Origin: Clostridium sp. Marseille-P299
Lineage (GTDB): Bacteria; Bacillota; Clostridia; Lachnospirales; Lachnospiraceae
Length of the DNA stretch: 64,000 nt
Assembly: GCF_900078195.1 (NCBI RefSeq)
Contig: NZ_FJVE01000005.1
Location: 263,001-327,000 of the forward strand
Reading direction: 5' to 3'
Shown here piece after piece: positions 18,830 through 27,313 of this stretch. Position 1 is the stretch's first letter, and each line of letters starts with the position of its first letter. The notes under the pieces are model-generated. The model was not told the DNA's origin, made no database searches, and saw only the letters and a list, made by a program, of their open reading frames with translations. The position numbers and the translations under genes were made by a program.

Positions 18830-19335
18830 TTGTCTACCTCTTCTTCCATTATCTGTTTCCATTCCTCACATAAACGCTCAAATGTCCAAGCCGCATTGGC
18901 TGGGCTTGTGGATGGTAGCTTAATTATATCGTGTTTTGTTACTGGAAAACAATACTTTTGATATAATTCATAAGCTTTATTTCCATTTGCATATATTTTT
19001 TGGATGGAGGTTTTCTTAAGTAATCCTGCAATATCAGCTGGGACCACATTTTTTATACTAGAATCGCTTGATCCTTCAATATCACAGCGATCAATTACAT
19101 CCCAAATTGCAATATGATTTCTTAATATTATCTCTTTTTTCTCTTCTAAAGAACATGGAGTTTCCTCCCCATAAAGGCTAGAAATCACCTTCCAAAATCG
19201 ATTTTGGGGATGATGATAATAAAATCCTCCTTCCCTTGATTTTACAGAAGGGAAGGAGCCTAATATTAATATTTTTGACTCTTTATTATATACCGGTCCA
19301 AAGGTATGTTTACATTGTAATTGTAACTTTTTCAA
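18826..19335 (-). CDS. DNA-deoxyinosine glycosylase (uracil-DNA glycosylase superfamily)
   Basis: 169 residues from a TTG at 19335 that lies inside the 3' end of glgP and follows AAAGGAAA. The N-terminal ILILGSFPSVKSREGGFYYHHPQNRFWKV resembles family-6 hypoxanthine-DNA glycosylases, with GSFPS in place of the uracil-glycosylase GQDPY loop and the HPQN-FW motif. Near the C-terminus, LPSTSPANA is the second active-site loop. The enzyme removes hypoxanthine formed by adenine deamination. It overlaps glgP by 26 bases upstream and cca by four bases downstream, so the three are very likely one transcript. Confidence 0.87.
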   Translation of the reverse strand: MKKLQLQCKHTFGPVYNKESKILILGSFPSVKSREGGFYYHHPQNRFWKVISSLYGEETPCSLEEKKEIILRNHIAIWDVIDRCDIEGSSDSSIKNVVPADIAGLLKKTSIQKIYANGNKAYELYQKYCFPVTKHDIIKLPSTSPANAAWTFERLCEEWKQIMEEEVDK

Positions 19336-21760
19336 GATGCCATATTTCCTTTACATATTCTTCTATGGTACGATCTGATGAGAACTTACCACATTTTGCA
19401 ACATTTAACAAAGATGATTTTGTCCATTTCTCTTTATTTTTATAAACAAACTCTACTTGTTTTTGAATAGCTTCATAAGCTCTAAAATCTTTTAAAATAA
19501 AGTATCGATCTGCACTCTCATAACCATTGGTTTCAATTAAGGATTGGTACAATTCCTTAAATAATTCTTTATTCCCAGCAGAATACGTACCATCAATCAA
19601 TTGATCTAATACTTTTTTAATTTCAGAATCAGACTGATAAATTTCTCTTGGATTGTAACCTCCATGATTCTCATATTCAATCACCTCATCGGATGTTAAT
19701 CCAAACATAAACGAATGATTCTCTCCAACTTCTTCTACAATCTCTATATTTGCTCCATCTAAGGTACCAAGTGTTAGTGCACCGTTTAACATAAATTTCA
19801 TATTACCAGTTCCAGAGGCTTCTTTACTTGCCGTTGAAATTTGCTCAGAGATATCCGCTGCAGCAAAAATAAGCTCTGCATTTGATACACAGTAATTCTC
19901 GATAAAAACAATTTTTATTTTACCTTCAATTGAAACATCATTATTAATTGTTTCTGCTACTGCATTAATAAGTTTAATAATTTCTTTCGCCCTACGATAA
20001 CTAGGAGAAGCCTTCGCCCCAAAAATAAAGGTTCTTTTGTGAAATTCTAAATCTTTATTCGACTTTAACTGATTGTATAAATGCATGATGTGCAGAATAT
20101 TAAGTAACTGCCGTTTATACTCATGTAAGCGTTTCACTTGCACGTCAAAAAGCGAATTAGGATCAACCTCGATTCCATTATGCTCCTTGATATACGCTGC
20201 TAAACGGCATTTATTTTTATATTTGATCTCTGCAAATTCTCTTAACGCAGTTTTATCTTCTATTAGTGGTGAGAGCTCATCAAGTTTTGATAAATCTACA
20301 ATCCAATCCTCACCTATTTTACTCGTGATCCATTCTGAAAGCAACGGATTTCCATGGAGTAAAAACCTTCTCTGTGTAATTCCATTTGTCTTATTATTGA
20401 ACTTATCAGGCCATAATTCATAGAAATCTTTTAATTGTTCTCTTTTTAAGATTTCTGTATGAAGTTTTGCAACTCCGTTAATAGAGAAACATGCTACTAC
20501 TGCTAAATTAGCCATTTTAACTTGATCATTATAAAGTATTGCCATGGTTTCAATCTTATGGTTGTTGCTAGGGTATCTTTCTTTTAGAAAAATAATGAAA
20601 CGTCGATTGATTTCCTCAATAATTTGATAAACTCTTGGTAAGAGTTTTTGAAAAAGCTCAATTGGCCATTTTTCAAGAGCTTCAGACAAAATTGTATGGT
20701 TTGTGTATGCACAGGACTTTGTAGCAATTTCCCATGCATCATCCCATGAGATATTATATTCGTCCATAAGGATTCGCATAAGTTCTGGAATTGCAACTGT
20801 TGGATGGGTATCGTTTAATTGAAAACAAACTTTTTCGTGAATATTCTTAATATCCTTATGGGACTTCATATATTGTTTTACCGCACTTTGCACACTTGCT
20901 GAAACGAAAAAATACTGTTGTCTTAATCTTAATTCTTTTCCAGCATAATGACTATCATTTGGATAAAGTACTTCACAAATAAGACTAGCTATATTTTCCT
21001 GTTCCAATGCTTTTGCATAATCACCTTTATTAAGAGCATTTAAATCTAAGCTATTTATTGCTTTTGCATCCCAGATTCTAAGGGTATTTACCATATGATT
21101 CCCATATCCAACCACAGGGATATCATAAGGAATAGCTTCAATAGACTGAAAGTTTTCTTGCACGAAACAATCTCGGTTTAACTCATCTTTTTTAACACGT
21201 ACATATCCACCAAATTTTATAATCTGGGAATAATCACTACGTTTTAATTCAAATGGATTCCCTTCCTTTAGCCACTCATCTGGTATCTCCACCTGATATC
21301 CGTCTACAATCCTTTGTTTAAACATACCATGTTTATAGCGGATTCCACATCCATAAGCAGGATAGGAAAGAGAAGATAGAGATTCCAGAAAACAAGCGGC
21401 TAATCTTCCAAGTCCCCCATTTCCAAGACCAGCATCGGGTTCTTGATCTTCAATTACATTAAGGCAAATTCCTAGCTCCTCTAGCACTTCTTTCACAATT
21501 GTATTGGCATTTAAATTGATTAATGTATTTCCAAGGGTACGTCCAATCAAGAATTCCATTGATAGATAGTAAACTCTTTTAACATCTAATTCCTCGCATT
21601 TCTTTTGTGTTGCAATCCACCAATCTATAATGAAATCTTTTAATGCATATGCTACTGCTTGATAAATTTGTTGCTCATTAGCCTCTTTTATATTACAGAA
21701 AAAATGTGTTTTTAAATTCGTTTCAATGTTACGCTTCAATACTTCTTTATTTAATTCCAT
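19310..21760 (-). CDS. glgP: Glycogen/maltodextrin phosphorylase
   Basis: 816 residues from the ATG at 21760 behind GGGAGGAG; an in-frame ATG at 21772 is an alternative. Hallmarks are GNGGLGRLAACFLES near residue 110, the HP-VAIPELMR-like NDTHPTVAIPELMR, VKRLHEYKRQLLN, and the PLP-binding region SKEASGTGNMKFMLNGALTLGTLDGAN with the Schiff-base Lys. It cleaves alpha-1,4-glucans with phosphate to give glucose-1-phosphate in the cytosol. The length is typical of the 800-residue family. The gap to the next gene (21773-22016) shows no clear element. Confidence 0.96.
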   Translation of the reverse strand: MELNKEVLKRNIETNLKTHFFCNIKEANEQQIYQAVAYALKDFIIDWWIATQKKCEELDVKRVYYLSMEFLIGRTLGNTLINLNANTIVKEVLEELGICLNVIEDQEPDAGLGNGGLGRLAACFLESLSSLSYPAYGCGIRYKHGMFKQRIVDGYQVEIPDEWLKEGNPFELKRSDYSQIIKFGGYVRVKKDELNRDCFVQENFQSIEAIPYDIPVVGYGNHMVNTLRIWDAKAINSLDLNALNKGDYAKALEQENIASLICEVLYPNDSHYAGKELRLRQQYFFVSASVQSAVKQYMKSHKDIKNIHEKVCFQLNDTHPTVAIPELMRILMDEYNISWDDAWEIATKSCAYTNHTILSEALEKWPIELFQKLLPRVYQIIEEINRRFIIFLKERYPSNNHKIETMAILYNDQVKMANLAVVACFSINGVAKLHTEILKREQLKDFYELWPDKFNNKTNGITQRRFLLHGNPLLSEWITSKIGEDWIVDLSKLDELSPLIEDKTALREFAEIKYKNKCRLAAYIKEHNGIEVDPNSLFDVQVKRLHEYKRQLLNILHIMHLYNQLKSNKDLEFHKRTFIFGAKASPSYRRAKEIIKLINAVAETINNDVSIEGKIKIVFIENYCVSNAELIFAAADISEQISTASKEASGTGNMKFMLNGALTLGTLDGANIEIVEEVGENHSFMFGLTSDEVIEYENHGGYNPREIYQSDSEIKKVLDQLIDGTYSAGNKELFKELYQSLIETNGYESADRYFILKDFRAYEAIQKQVEFVYKNKEKWTKSSLLNVAKCGKFSSDRTIEEYVKEIWHLEKVTITM

Positions 21761-22016
21761 TTCTCCTCCCATTCCCCCGCTATAGCGGAAAACGTTTCAT
21801 GAAGGAAGCCCTTTTGCATTATTTTAGTAATCATGTTTCATCACTTTATACATAGCAATACGACATTCCTCATATAAAAAGATTCTTCCCATGGAATTGC
21901 TTAAAAAACAAATATTCAATATAAATAAAAAACCGTCTAGTTTATTATATGTAACCAGCACGTCTTCGTAACAATAAAACAAATAAAGGAACTATATAAG
22001 TAGTATAGGTATTATA

Positions 22017-23129
22017 TTAAAAGAAATTTTTAAATACTTCTTTATGAAAGCAGTGTCCACCCTCACGAATATCCTGTGTTAATTTATTATCAGCAGAATA
22101 TAATTGGTAAGCTTGTCTCATGATATCCACTTGCTCATTTACATTTAAAAGGCCTCTTGCCCCATTTAAATGGTCATTTTTACAAGATTGTATACACACT
22201 TTTCTTGGTGCAAGCAATGCCCCGATGTCCCCCATATCAAAATGTTCCCACAAATGTGGTACATAGTTACAATTACAGTTTCCATTGAGCACTAAAAGTG
22301 AGTCCTTATATCCGTACATATATCCGCTGATAATGCATTGTTTTATTCTATCGTCAAGAGCAGCCGTCATTAATGTTTGCATTCCTCCTCCTGAGAAACC
22401 AACACATCCCAACTCTGTCATATCCCATTCATTGTTTTGCTCTATCCAATCTATTAATCGAGACAAATCCCACGTAAGCATCCCAATGACTGTCATCCCA
22501 AGAGGCTCTGCCATATGTGCTAGTTGATAACATGCACCACCGATATAAGCACTTTCCTCATCCTTTTGAAAAGCAAGTTCTCTACGCTCTCCAAAACCCC
22601 TGACATCTGGAATGAGCGTTATGAAACCTTCTTTCGCGAGTTCCAAGCCATAGTCATAGTTAAACTTATCAATTGCATCTGAAATAGCTGGAATTTCTCT
22701 TCTTCCTGCAAGTGACTCTTTTCCACCACCACTATGGCCTTGTACCGCTATCATACAGGCTGGTTTATTTCCATTTTCATTCTTTACATAACGTTGATTC
22801 TTTTCCTCTGGATACAGTACATAAAATGGCATAAAAACACCTGGTTCTGTCTGTAATAACTTCTTTTCTCGCTTAATTCCTTCTTCTATCATTGATACCT
22901 CAAGGGTTTCACAATGTAGTTCGGGCATTTCCATCTTTTCCAAGCCAAGAAGCTCATGCAATTTTGCCCTTGCCTCTTCTTTCCATAACGTAAATTCCTG
23001 AATATTTTTTGCTTTTAGCTTATCTTTTCTTGCATATTTGTCAAACTTAGTTTTCATTAGATCTAGACAAGTATAATATTTTTCTACCTTCTCTATACGT
23101 TCCACTTTTGTACCCTCATTTCTTTTCAT
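22017..23129 (-). CDS. Alpha/beta hydrolase, acetyl-xylan-esterase-like (Abhydrolase_7 type)
   Basis: 370 residues without signal peptide. The hydrolase core starts at PACMIAVQGHSGGGKES (about 130), with PDVRGFGER (about 195) and the nucleophile elbow GFSGGGMQ near residue 255. The acid is probably Asp in KNDHLNGARG (about 318) and the His in REGGHCFH near the C-terminus. The GHSGGGKESLAGRRE segment and an extended N-terminal helical part resemble the intracellular Abhydrolase_7 group, which is often near carbohydrate-utilisation genes. Deacetylation of oligosaccharides is an inference. It is transcribed toward glgP but separated by about 245 bases. Confidence 0.72.
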   Translation of the reverse strand: MKRNEGTKVERIEKVEKYYTCLDLMKTKFDKYARKDKLKAKNIQEFTLWKEEARAKLHELLGLEKMEMPELHCETLEVSMIEEGIKREKKLLQTEPGVFMPFYVLYPEEKNQRYVKNENGNKPACMIAVQGHSGGGKESLAGRREIPAISDAIDKFNYDYGLELAKEGFITLIPDVRGFGERRELAFQKDEESAYIGGACYQLAHMAEPLGMTVIGMLTWDLSRLIDWIEQNNEWDMTELGCVGFSGGGMQTLMTAALDDRIKQCIISGYMYGYKDSLLVLNGNCNCNYVPHLWEHFDMGDIGALLAPRKVCIQSCKNDHLNGARGLLNVNEQVDIMRQAYQLYSADNKLTQDIREGGHCFHKEVFKNFF

Positions 23130-23331
23130 TATATTTGTGATTATATTTGCATCTCTATTTCATTCGTTATTAAATATTTTACTAAACGAATTAATGTTAA
23201 ATGCTATTAAATGCTTATGATTATAGAGTAAAACTTAAATGCTTTTTTGTTGGTATCTTTTAGTGACCCTATTTAAATCTTATATTACATTAATTGTATC
23301 ACAAAAAATCATACAATGTACAGTGACACTC

Positions 23332-24837
23332 TTATTCATCCTCTTTCTCATTCTGCGATTCATTCTCTAATTTATTCTCTTTTTCATCCTCTTTTAAATC
23401 CATCGTCACCCATACTCCAGTCATTGCAGGTTCATCTATTAGATTACCTTTATAATCAAATCTAGACCCATGACAAGGACAGTCAAAGCTCTTTTCATCT
23501 GGATTATACGTCAATTCGCATCCTAGGTGTGGGCATTTTGTAGAAACAAAATGGGTCTCCCCTTTTTCATCTCTATATACACCATATTTCTCACCATTAT
23601 GTGAAATGATTCCCCCATGTCCTGGTGCTAAAGCAGATAACTCAGCACTTGCTGAACTTAAGAATTCTTTTGAAAGTCCCTTTACAGCTTGCATACCATC
23701 ATGTAACAAGTTTTTCATTGAAGCTGTCACATGGAATCTTTGTGGTGTAAATAGTTTATCATAGGGATTATGATTACCAGTTGCTAAATCAGTTATTAAT
23801 TTTGCTCCTACCATAGAACTTGTCATTCCCCATTTGCCAAAACCCGTTCCAACAAACCAATTTGAGTTTGCATTAGAAAAATGCCCTATATATGGAATTC
23901 CATCTAGAGTCATACAATCTTGAGCTGACCATTGAGCGACTACTTTACTTCCTTTAAAATAAGTCTCTGATTCTTGCTCCAGTTTTTGATATCGTCCGCC
24001 TTCTTTATTCTCACCAGTTCTATGACTTCCACCACCGAATAAAACATATTGGCCAAAATCTCTCATGGTATGTCCATCTTCATTGCCAAGGTACATGCCA
24101 TTTACTTTGTTTGCATTGGCTAAAGAAAGTAAATAAGTCCTTTCTTGATGCATCCTTAGAAAATAATATCCAGGAGTTCTTAAAAACGGATAATGTGTCG
24201 CTAGAACAATCTGTTTTGCCTCAACTTTAAAATTATCTCCTAGAACCGCATGCTCCTCCACCTTTTTAACCTTTGATTGTTCATAGATTTCTAACTGCTT
24301 AGCTAGTTTTTTTATAAACTTAATTGGGTGAAATTGTGCTTGGTTATGAAAGCAAACAGCACCTTTATTTTCAACGGGTATGTTAAGTGTCTCTAAAAAT
24401 TCTGCTTCTATCCCAAAAGACTTTGCTACGTTGGCTTCCCGCTTTAATTCCGTAGTATCACCGTTTGTATAAATATAAGCTGGGGTTTTTTCAAAGTCAC
24501 AATTAATAGTTTCCTCCTGCACTAAAGTCTCATAGTCCTTAATTGCTTGTTCATTGGCCATGGCATAGAATTTGGCACTTTCTTCCCCTATCGTATCTAA
24601 TAATTTACTATAAATGATGCCATGTTGTGATGTGATTTTTGCTGTTGTATTTTTTGTCTGTCCACTAGCAATTCGATTTCCTTCTACAACCACCACTTTC
24701 TTACCTGCTTTTTGCAAATAATAAGCCGTTAATATTCCAAATATCCCTGCACCAACGACAACTACATCTGCGTTAATCGTCCCGTGCAAGGATGGCCTTT
24801 CATCAATAGTCTCCGTCTTTGTCCATATAGAATCCAT
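23332..24837 (-). CDS. FAD-dependent oxidoreductase with C-terminal Rieske [2Fe-2S] domain
   Basis: 501 residues. A DAO-type FAD fold starts with VVVGAGIFGILTAYYLQKAGKKVVVVE (residues about 24-50), and a GTGFGKWGMTSS segment near residue 335 closes the FAD site. The C-terminus (about 400-480) is a Rieske domain with CPHLGC and CPCHGSRFDYKG giving the Cys-His and Cys-His ligands. The final 20 residues are a charged E/K/N tail. This domain order is that of B. subtilis YhfW. The substrate is unknown; an electron-transfer role linking an amine or hydroxy-acid oxidation to a Rieske centre is inferred. Confidence 0.87.
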   Translation of the reverse strand: MDSIWTKTETIDERPSLHGTINADVVVVGAGIFGILTAYYLQKAGKKVVVVEGNRIASGQTKNTTAKITSQHGIIYSKLLDTIGEESAKFYAMANEQAIKDYETLVQEETINCDFEKTPAYIYTNGDTTELKREANVAKSFGIEAEFLETLNIPVENKGAVCFHNQAQFHPIKFIKKLAKQLEIYEQSKVKKVEEHAVLGDNFKVEAKQIVLATHYPFLRTPGYYFLRMHQERTYLLSLANANKVNGMYLGNEDGHTMRDFGQYVLFGGGSHRTGENKEGGRYQKLEQESETYFKGSKVVAQWSAQDCMTLDGIPYIGHFSNANSNWFVGTGFGKWGMTSSMVGAKLITDLATGNHNPYDKLFTPQRFHVTASMKNLLHDGMQAVKGLSKEFLSSASAELSALAPGHGGIISHNGEKYGVYRDEKGETHFVSTKCPHLGCELTYNPDEKSFDCPCHGSRFDYKGNLIDEPAMTGVWVTMDLKEDEKENKLENESQNEKEDE

Positions 24838-24951
24838 AACAATCTCCTAACAATCTTTTTAATGTTAGGATACACATTTTTACCAATTATTATTAAGGAA
24901 TTTAACATTACATTGTTGGAGTAAAAAACTAGCTATTTTCCACTAGATAAA

Positions 24952-26673
24952 TCAAAATTCTAATTCTTTCATTTGTTTTATTATACTTTGATATTCCTGC
25001 TCTAAGGCTTCTTTATCCTCATTCTTACGATTAAAACGCCCAATGATATTTGCTCTTTGAAGCTCCAGTAACATTCGTTTTTCCTCTATTTTTTTTACAT
25101 CTTTTTTCTTTGCCTTTTGCAGCTGCTCATTTTTAAAGATTTTGTACTGCCTTAATTTTCCAGGAAAGGAGCGAATCTTCTTCTGTTCAATTACAAGTAG
25201 CTCTTGTGCTACTTCATTTACAAAAGCTTCATCATGGGAAACAAAAATTATAGTACCTTCATATTCTTTGATCATTTGCTGTAATGCAAGTATGGAAGGC
25301 ATATCAAGATAATTTGTTGGTTCATCTAATAACAACACATTATGCTCTGAAATAAATAGCCTCGCAAGACTTAGCTTTATTCGTTCTCCACCACTTAAGA
25401 CTTCTGCTTTTTTATTAATATCATCTGCTGTAAATAAAAATTTTGCTAAAACGCTTCGAATTGTTTTATCTGACTGTATTGCTCCTTCATACATATTCTC
25501 TAAAACAGTCTTTTCAAGATTTAATGTATCCATGTTTTGCGTAAAATAAGCAATTTTCGCCTTGGGAACAGTGGTTATACCAAGCTTTTCTATATCTTTA
25601 TAGCTGCGCATAATCCCATTTAGTAAGGTTGTTTTTCCTGCTCCATTTTCGCCGATGAGCGCTATTTTTTTACCATTCGGTACTCGAAAGTCTACATCTT
25701 TAAAAATAACATGTTCCCCATAGGAAACATTTAATCCCTCCCCTCGAATTACATACGCATTTTCTGGTGGATTTGTAAGTGAGAAATCGATATACATTCT
25801 TTTATCACTCTGTGGCTTTTCTTTTACCTCTAGCTTTTCGATTCTTTTTCTTACATTTTCAGCACTTTTATTCATACTACGTTGCTTTCCCCCATAATTT
25901 CTACCCGTAACGCATAAGAAATTACGTAGGTTGGCTTCCCGTTTACTCATTCCTTTTGGAATCTTTGCTATATCTTTGGCAGCCTCTTTTTTCTTTAGAT
26001 AGACGACTTCAAGTCGTTTTTTCTCTGTAATATATTCTTCGTATTCTGTTTCTTCTCTCTGTCTTTCCTTTTCTCTTAACTCTTTATACGTATCATAATT
26101 TCCAGAATAACAGTAAATTTTTTTATCTCTTAGCTCCCAAATCTGATGACAGCATTTATTTAACAGTGCACGATCATGGCTAACTATAATATAACTTTCT
26201 AATGCCTTAATCTTATCCCCAACTAATTGCTCCCCTTTTTCATCTAAATTAGCCGTTGGTTCATCCAATAAATAAAGCATCGCTCGCTTACTAAAGGCTT
26301 TTGCTATTTTTATTCGCATCTCTTCTCCGCCACTAACAACCTCTTGATTCATTTTTTCTTGAATGTTAAATAGCTTTTCAGCTTTCGCAAATTCTTTATT
26401 TATGAACTCAGTATCACATAAAGTTTCATTCTTAGACCTTGTATTTATATCATTTTGCATTTGCTTTAAATATGTGATTGTTCCAAACCTTTGAATATCT
26501 CCTTCATCCAATTCTAAATCCCCTGCAATCATATGCAATAAAGTTGTTTTACCAATACCATTGGCTCCAATCAATCCAATCTTATCTCCTTGAAATACTT
26601 CTAAGTTCATATCTTTAAATAAAACTCTATCACCAAATATTTTTGAAATGTGGTTTATTTTTAATAATAGCAT
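24952..26673 (-). CDS. ABC-F family ATPase (ribosome-protection type)
   Basis: 573 residues from the ATG at 26673, which follows CAGGAGGG; a longer frame to 26700 includes that site. Two ABC domains without membrane helices: Walker A GANGIGKTT, signature VSGGE and DEPTANLD in the first, GENGAGKTT, LSGGE and DEPTNYLD in the second. An arm/linker rich in K/R/E joins them (about 200-290), and a basic coiled coil ends the protein. This is the Lsa/Vga/CplR-like layout of antibiotic-resistance ABC-F proteins that bind the ribosomal E-site and dislodge drugs such as lincosamides and pleuromutilins. Resistance is inferred from the family and from the regulated-looking leader; a housekeeping translation factor is the alternative. 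Confidence 0.85.
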   Translation of the reverse strand: MLLLKINHISKIFGDRVLFKDMNLEVFQGDKIGLIGANGIGKTTLLHMIAGDLELDEGDIQRFGTITYLKQMQNDINTRSKNETLCDTEFINKEFAKAEKLFNIQEKMNQEVVSGGEEMRIKIAKAFSKRAMLYLLDEPTANLDEKGEQLVGDKIKALESYIIVSHDRALLNKCCHQIWELRDKKIYCYSGNYDTYKELREKERQREETEYEEYITEKKRLEVVYLKKKEAAKDIAKIPKGMSKREANLRNFLCVTGRNYGGKQRSMNKSAENVRKRIEKLEVKEKPQSDKRMYIDFSLTNPPENAYVIRGEGLNVSYGEHVIFKDVDFRVPNGKKIALIGENGAGKTTLLNGIMRSYKDIEKLGITTVPKAKIAYFTQNMDTLNLEKTVLENMYEGAIQSDKTIRSVLAKFLFTADDINKKAEVLSGGERIKLSLARLFISEHNVLLLDEPTNYLDMPSILALQQMIKEYEGTIIFVSHDEAFVNEVAQELLVIEQKKIRSFPGKLRQYKIFKNEQLQKAKKKDVKKIEEKRMLLELQRANIIGRFNRKNEDKEALEQEYQSIIKQMKELEF

Positions 26674-27131
26674 AAAAAAAATCCCTCCTGACAAACCCAT
26701 GCCGGAAAGATTATAATCATTTTTCTAAAATTAAGAGTATCATTTGCAAAACCTAAAGTAGCCCTTGATATATGCAAATAAATCATAATGCCTATAACAA
26801 CGCAAGTATAAAGGTACATAAAAAGTATATCCGATTCCAAGGTAACTCATAAACTTTTGGATTCATTTAAAATCCCCTATATCTTTCATATGAAAAACAT
26901 GGGACAAATAAATTATAGTTTATGCTCTTCCTATCCAGCAGATTTTGCAATGAAATGATATTATAATCTGTAATCCAGCTTGGTAAACAGACCTGGCACA
27001 CCAAGTCTTACATACAAAACAATAGCGCAATTTTTCTATTGCGTTACTTAACACTAAATTGTTTTGAACACTGAATTACTTAATAAACATTCCATCACCT
27101 AAAGCCAAGATATTGGCTACCTTTCATATTT
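26674..27131 (-). promoter_or_regulatory. Long structured leader of the ABC-F gene
   Basis: About 458 bases separate the predicted transcription start near 27131 from the ABC-F ATG. The leader holds a hairpin CGCAAT/ATTGCG (about 27028-27046), a larger imperfect fold around 26968-27005 (CTTGGT with ACCAAG), and a small ORF at 26792-26866 with its own ribosome binding site. Such leaders control many ABC-F genes by drug-induced ribosome stalling. No perfect terminator directly before the gene is visible. Confidence 0.5.
26792..26866 (-). CDS. Small upstream ORF (24 aa), candidate leader peptide
   Basis: ATG at 26866-26864 is preceded by ATAGGGG and opens 24 codons (MNPKVYELPWNRIYFLCTFI, then LALL) ending in TAG at 26794-26792, 118 bases before the ABC-F start. 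Position, strand and a fair ribosome binding site suggest a regulatory leader peptide. The hydrophobic end could arrest a drug-bound ribosome, but this is inference. Confidence 0.45.
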   Translation of the reverse strand: MNPKVYELPWNRIYFLCTFILALL

Positions 27132-27137
27132 TTCTAA

Positions 27138-27166
27138 AGTATATGATATTTCCAAATATCTGTCAA
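27138..27166 (-). promoter_or_regulatory. Strong promoter of the ABC-F leader
   Basis: On the minus strand a consensus TTGACA (27161-27166), 17-base spacer and TATACT (27138-27143). Confidence 0.8.
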
Positions 27167-27241
27167 TGATAAAAATTTTTAAAGCTTATTGGATAAAGGA
27201 CAAAAGAAATTAAGTCATTGTATTTGATAAAAATACATAAT

Positions 27242-27283
27242 AAAACAAGGAAGTCTACGCCAAAATGGAGTAGGACTTCCTTG
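27242..27283 (-). terminator. Terminator of ileS
   Basis: CAAGGAAGTC (27246-27255) pairs with GACTTCCTTG (27274-27283), with an inner CTAC/GTAG and a T-rich tail on the minus strand, just after the ileS stop. Confidence 0.88.
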
Positions 27284-27313
27284 CTAATGTTAAATCATAA
27301 CCTATTTATAATA

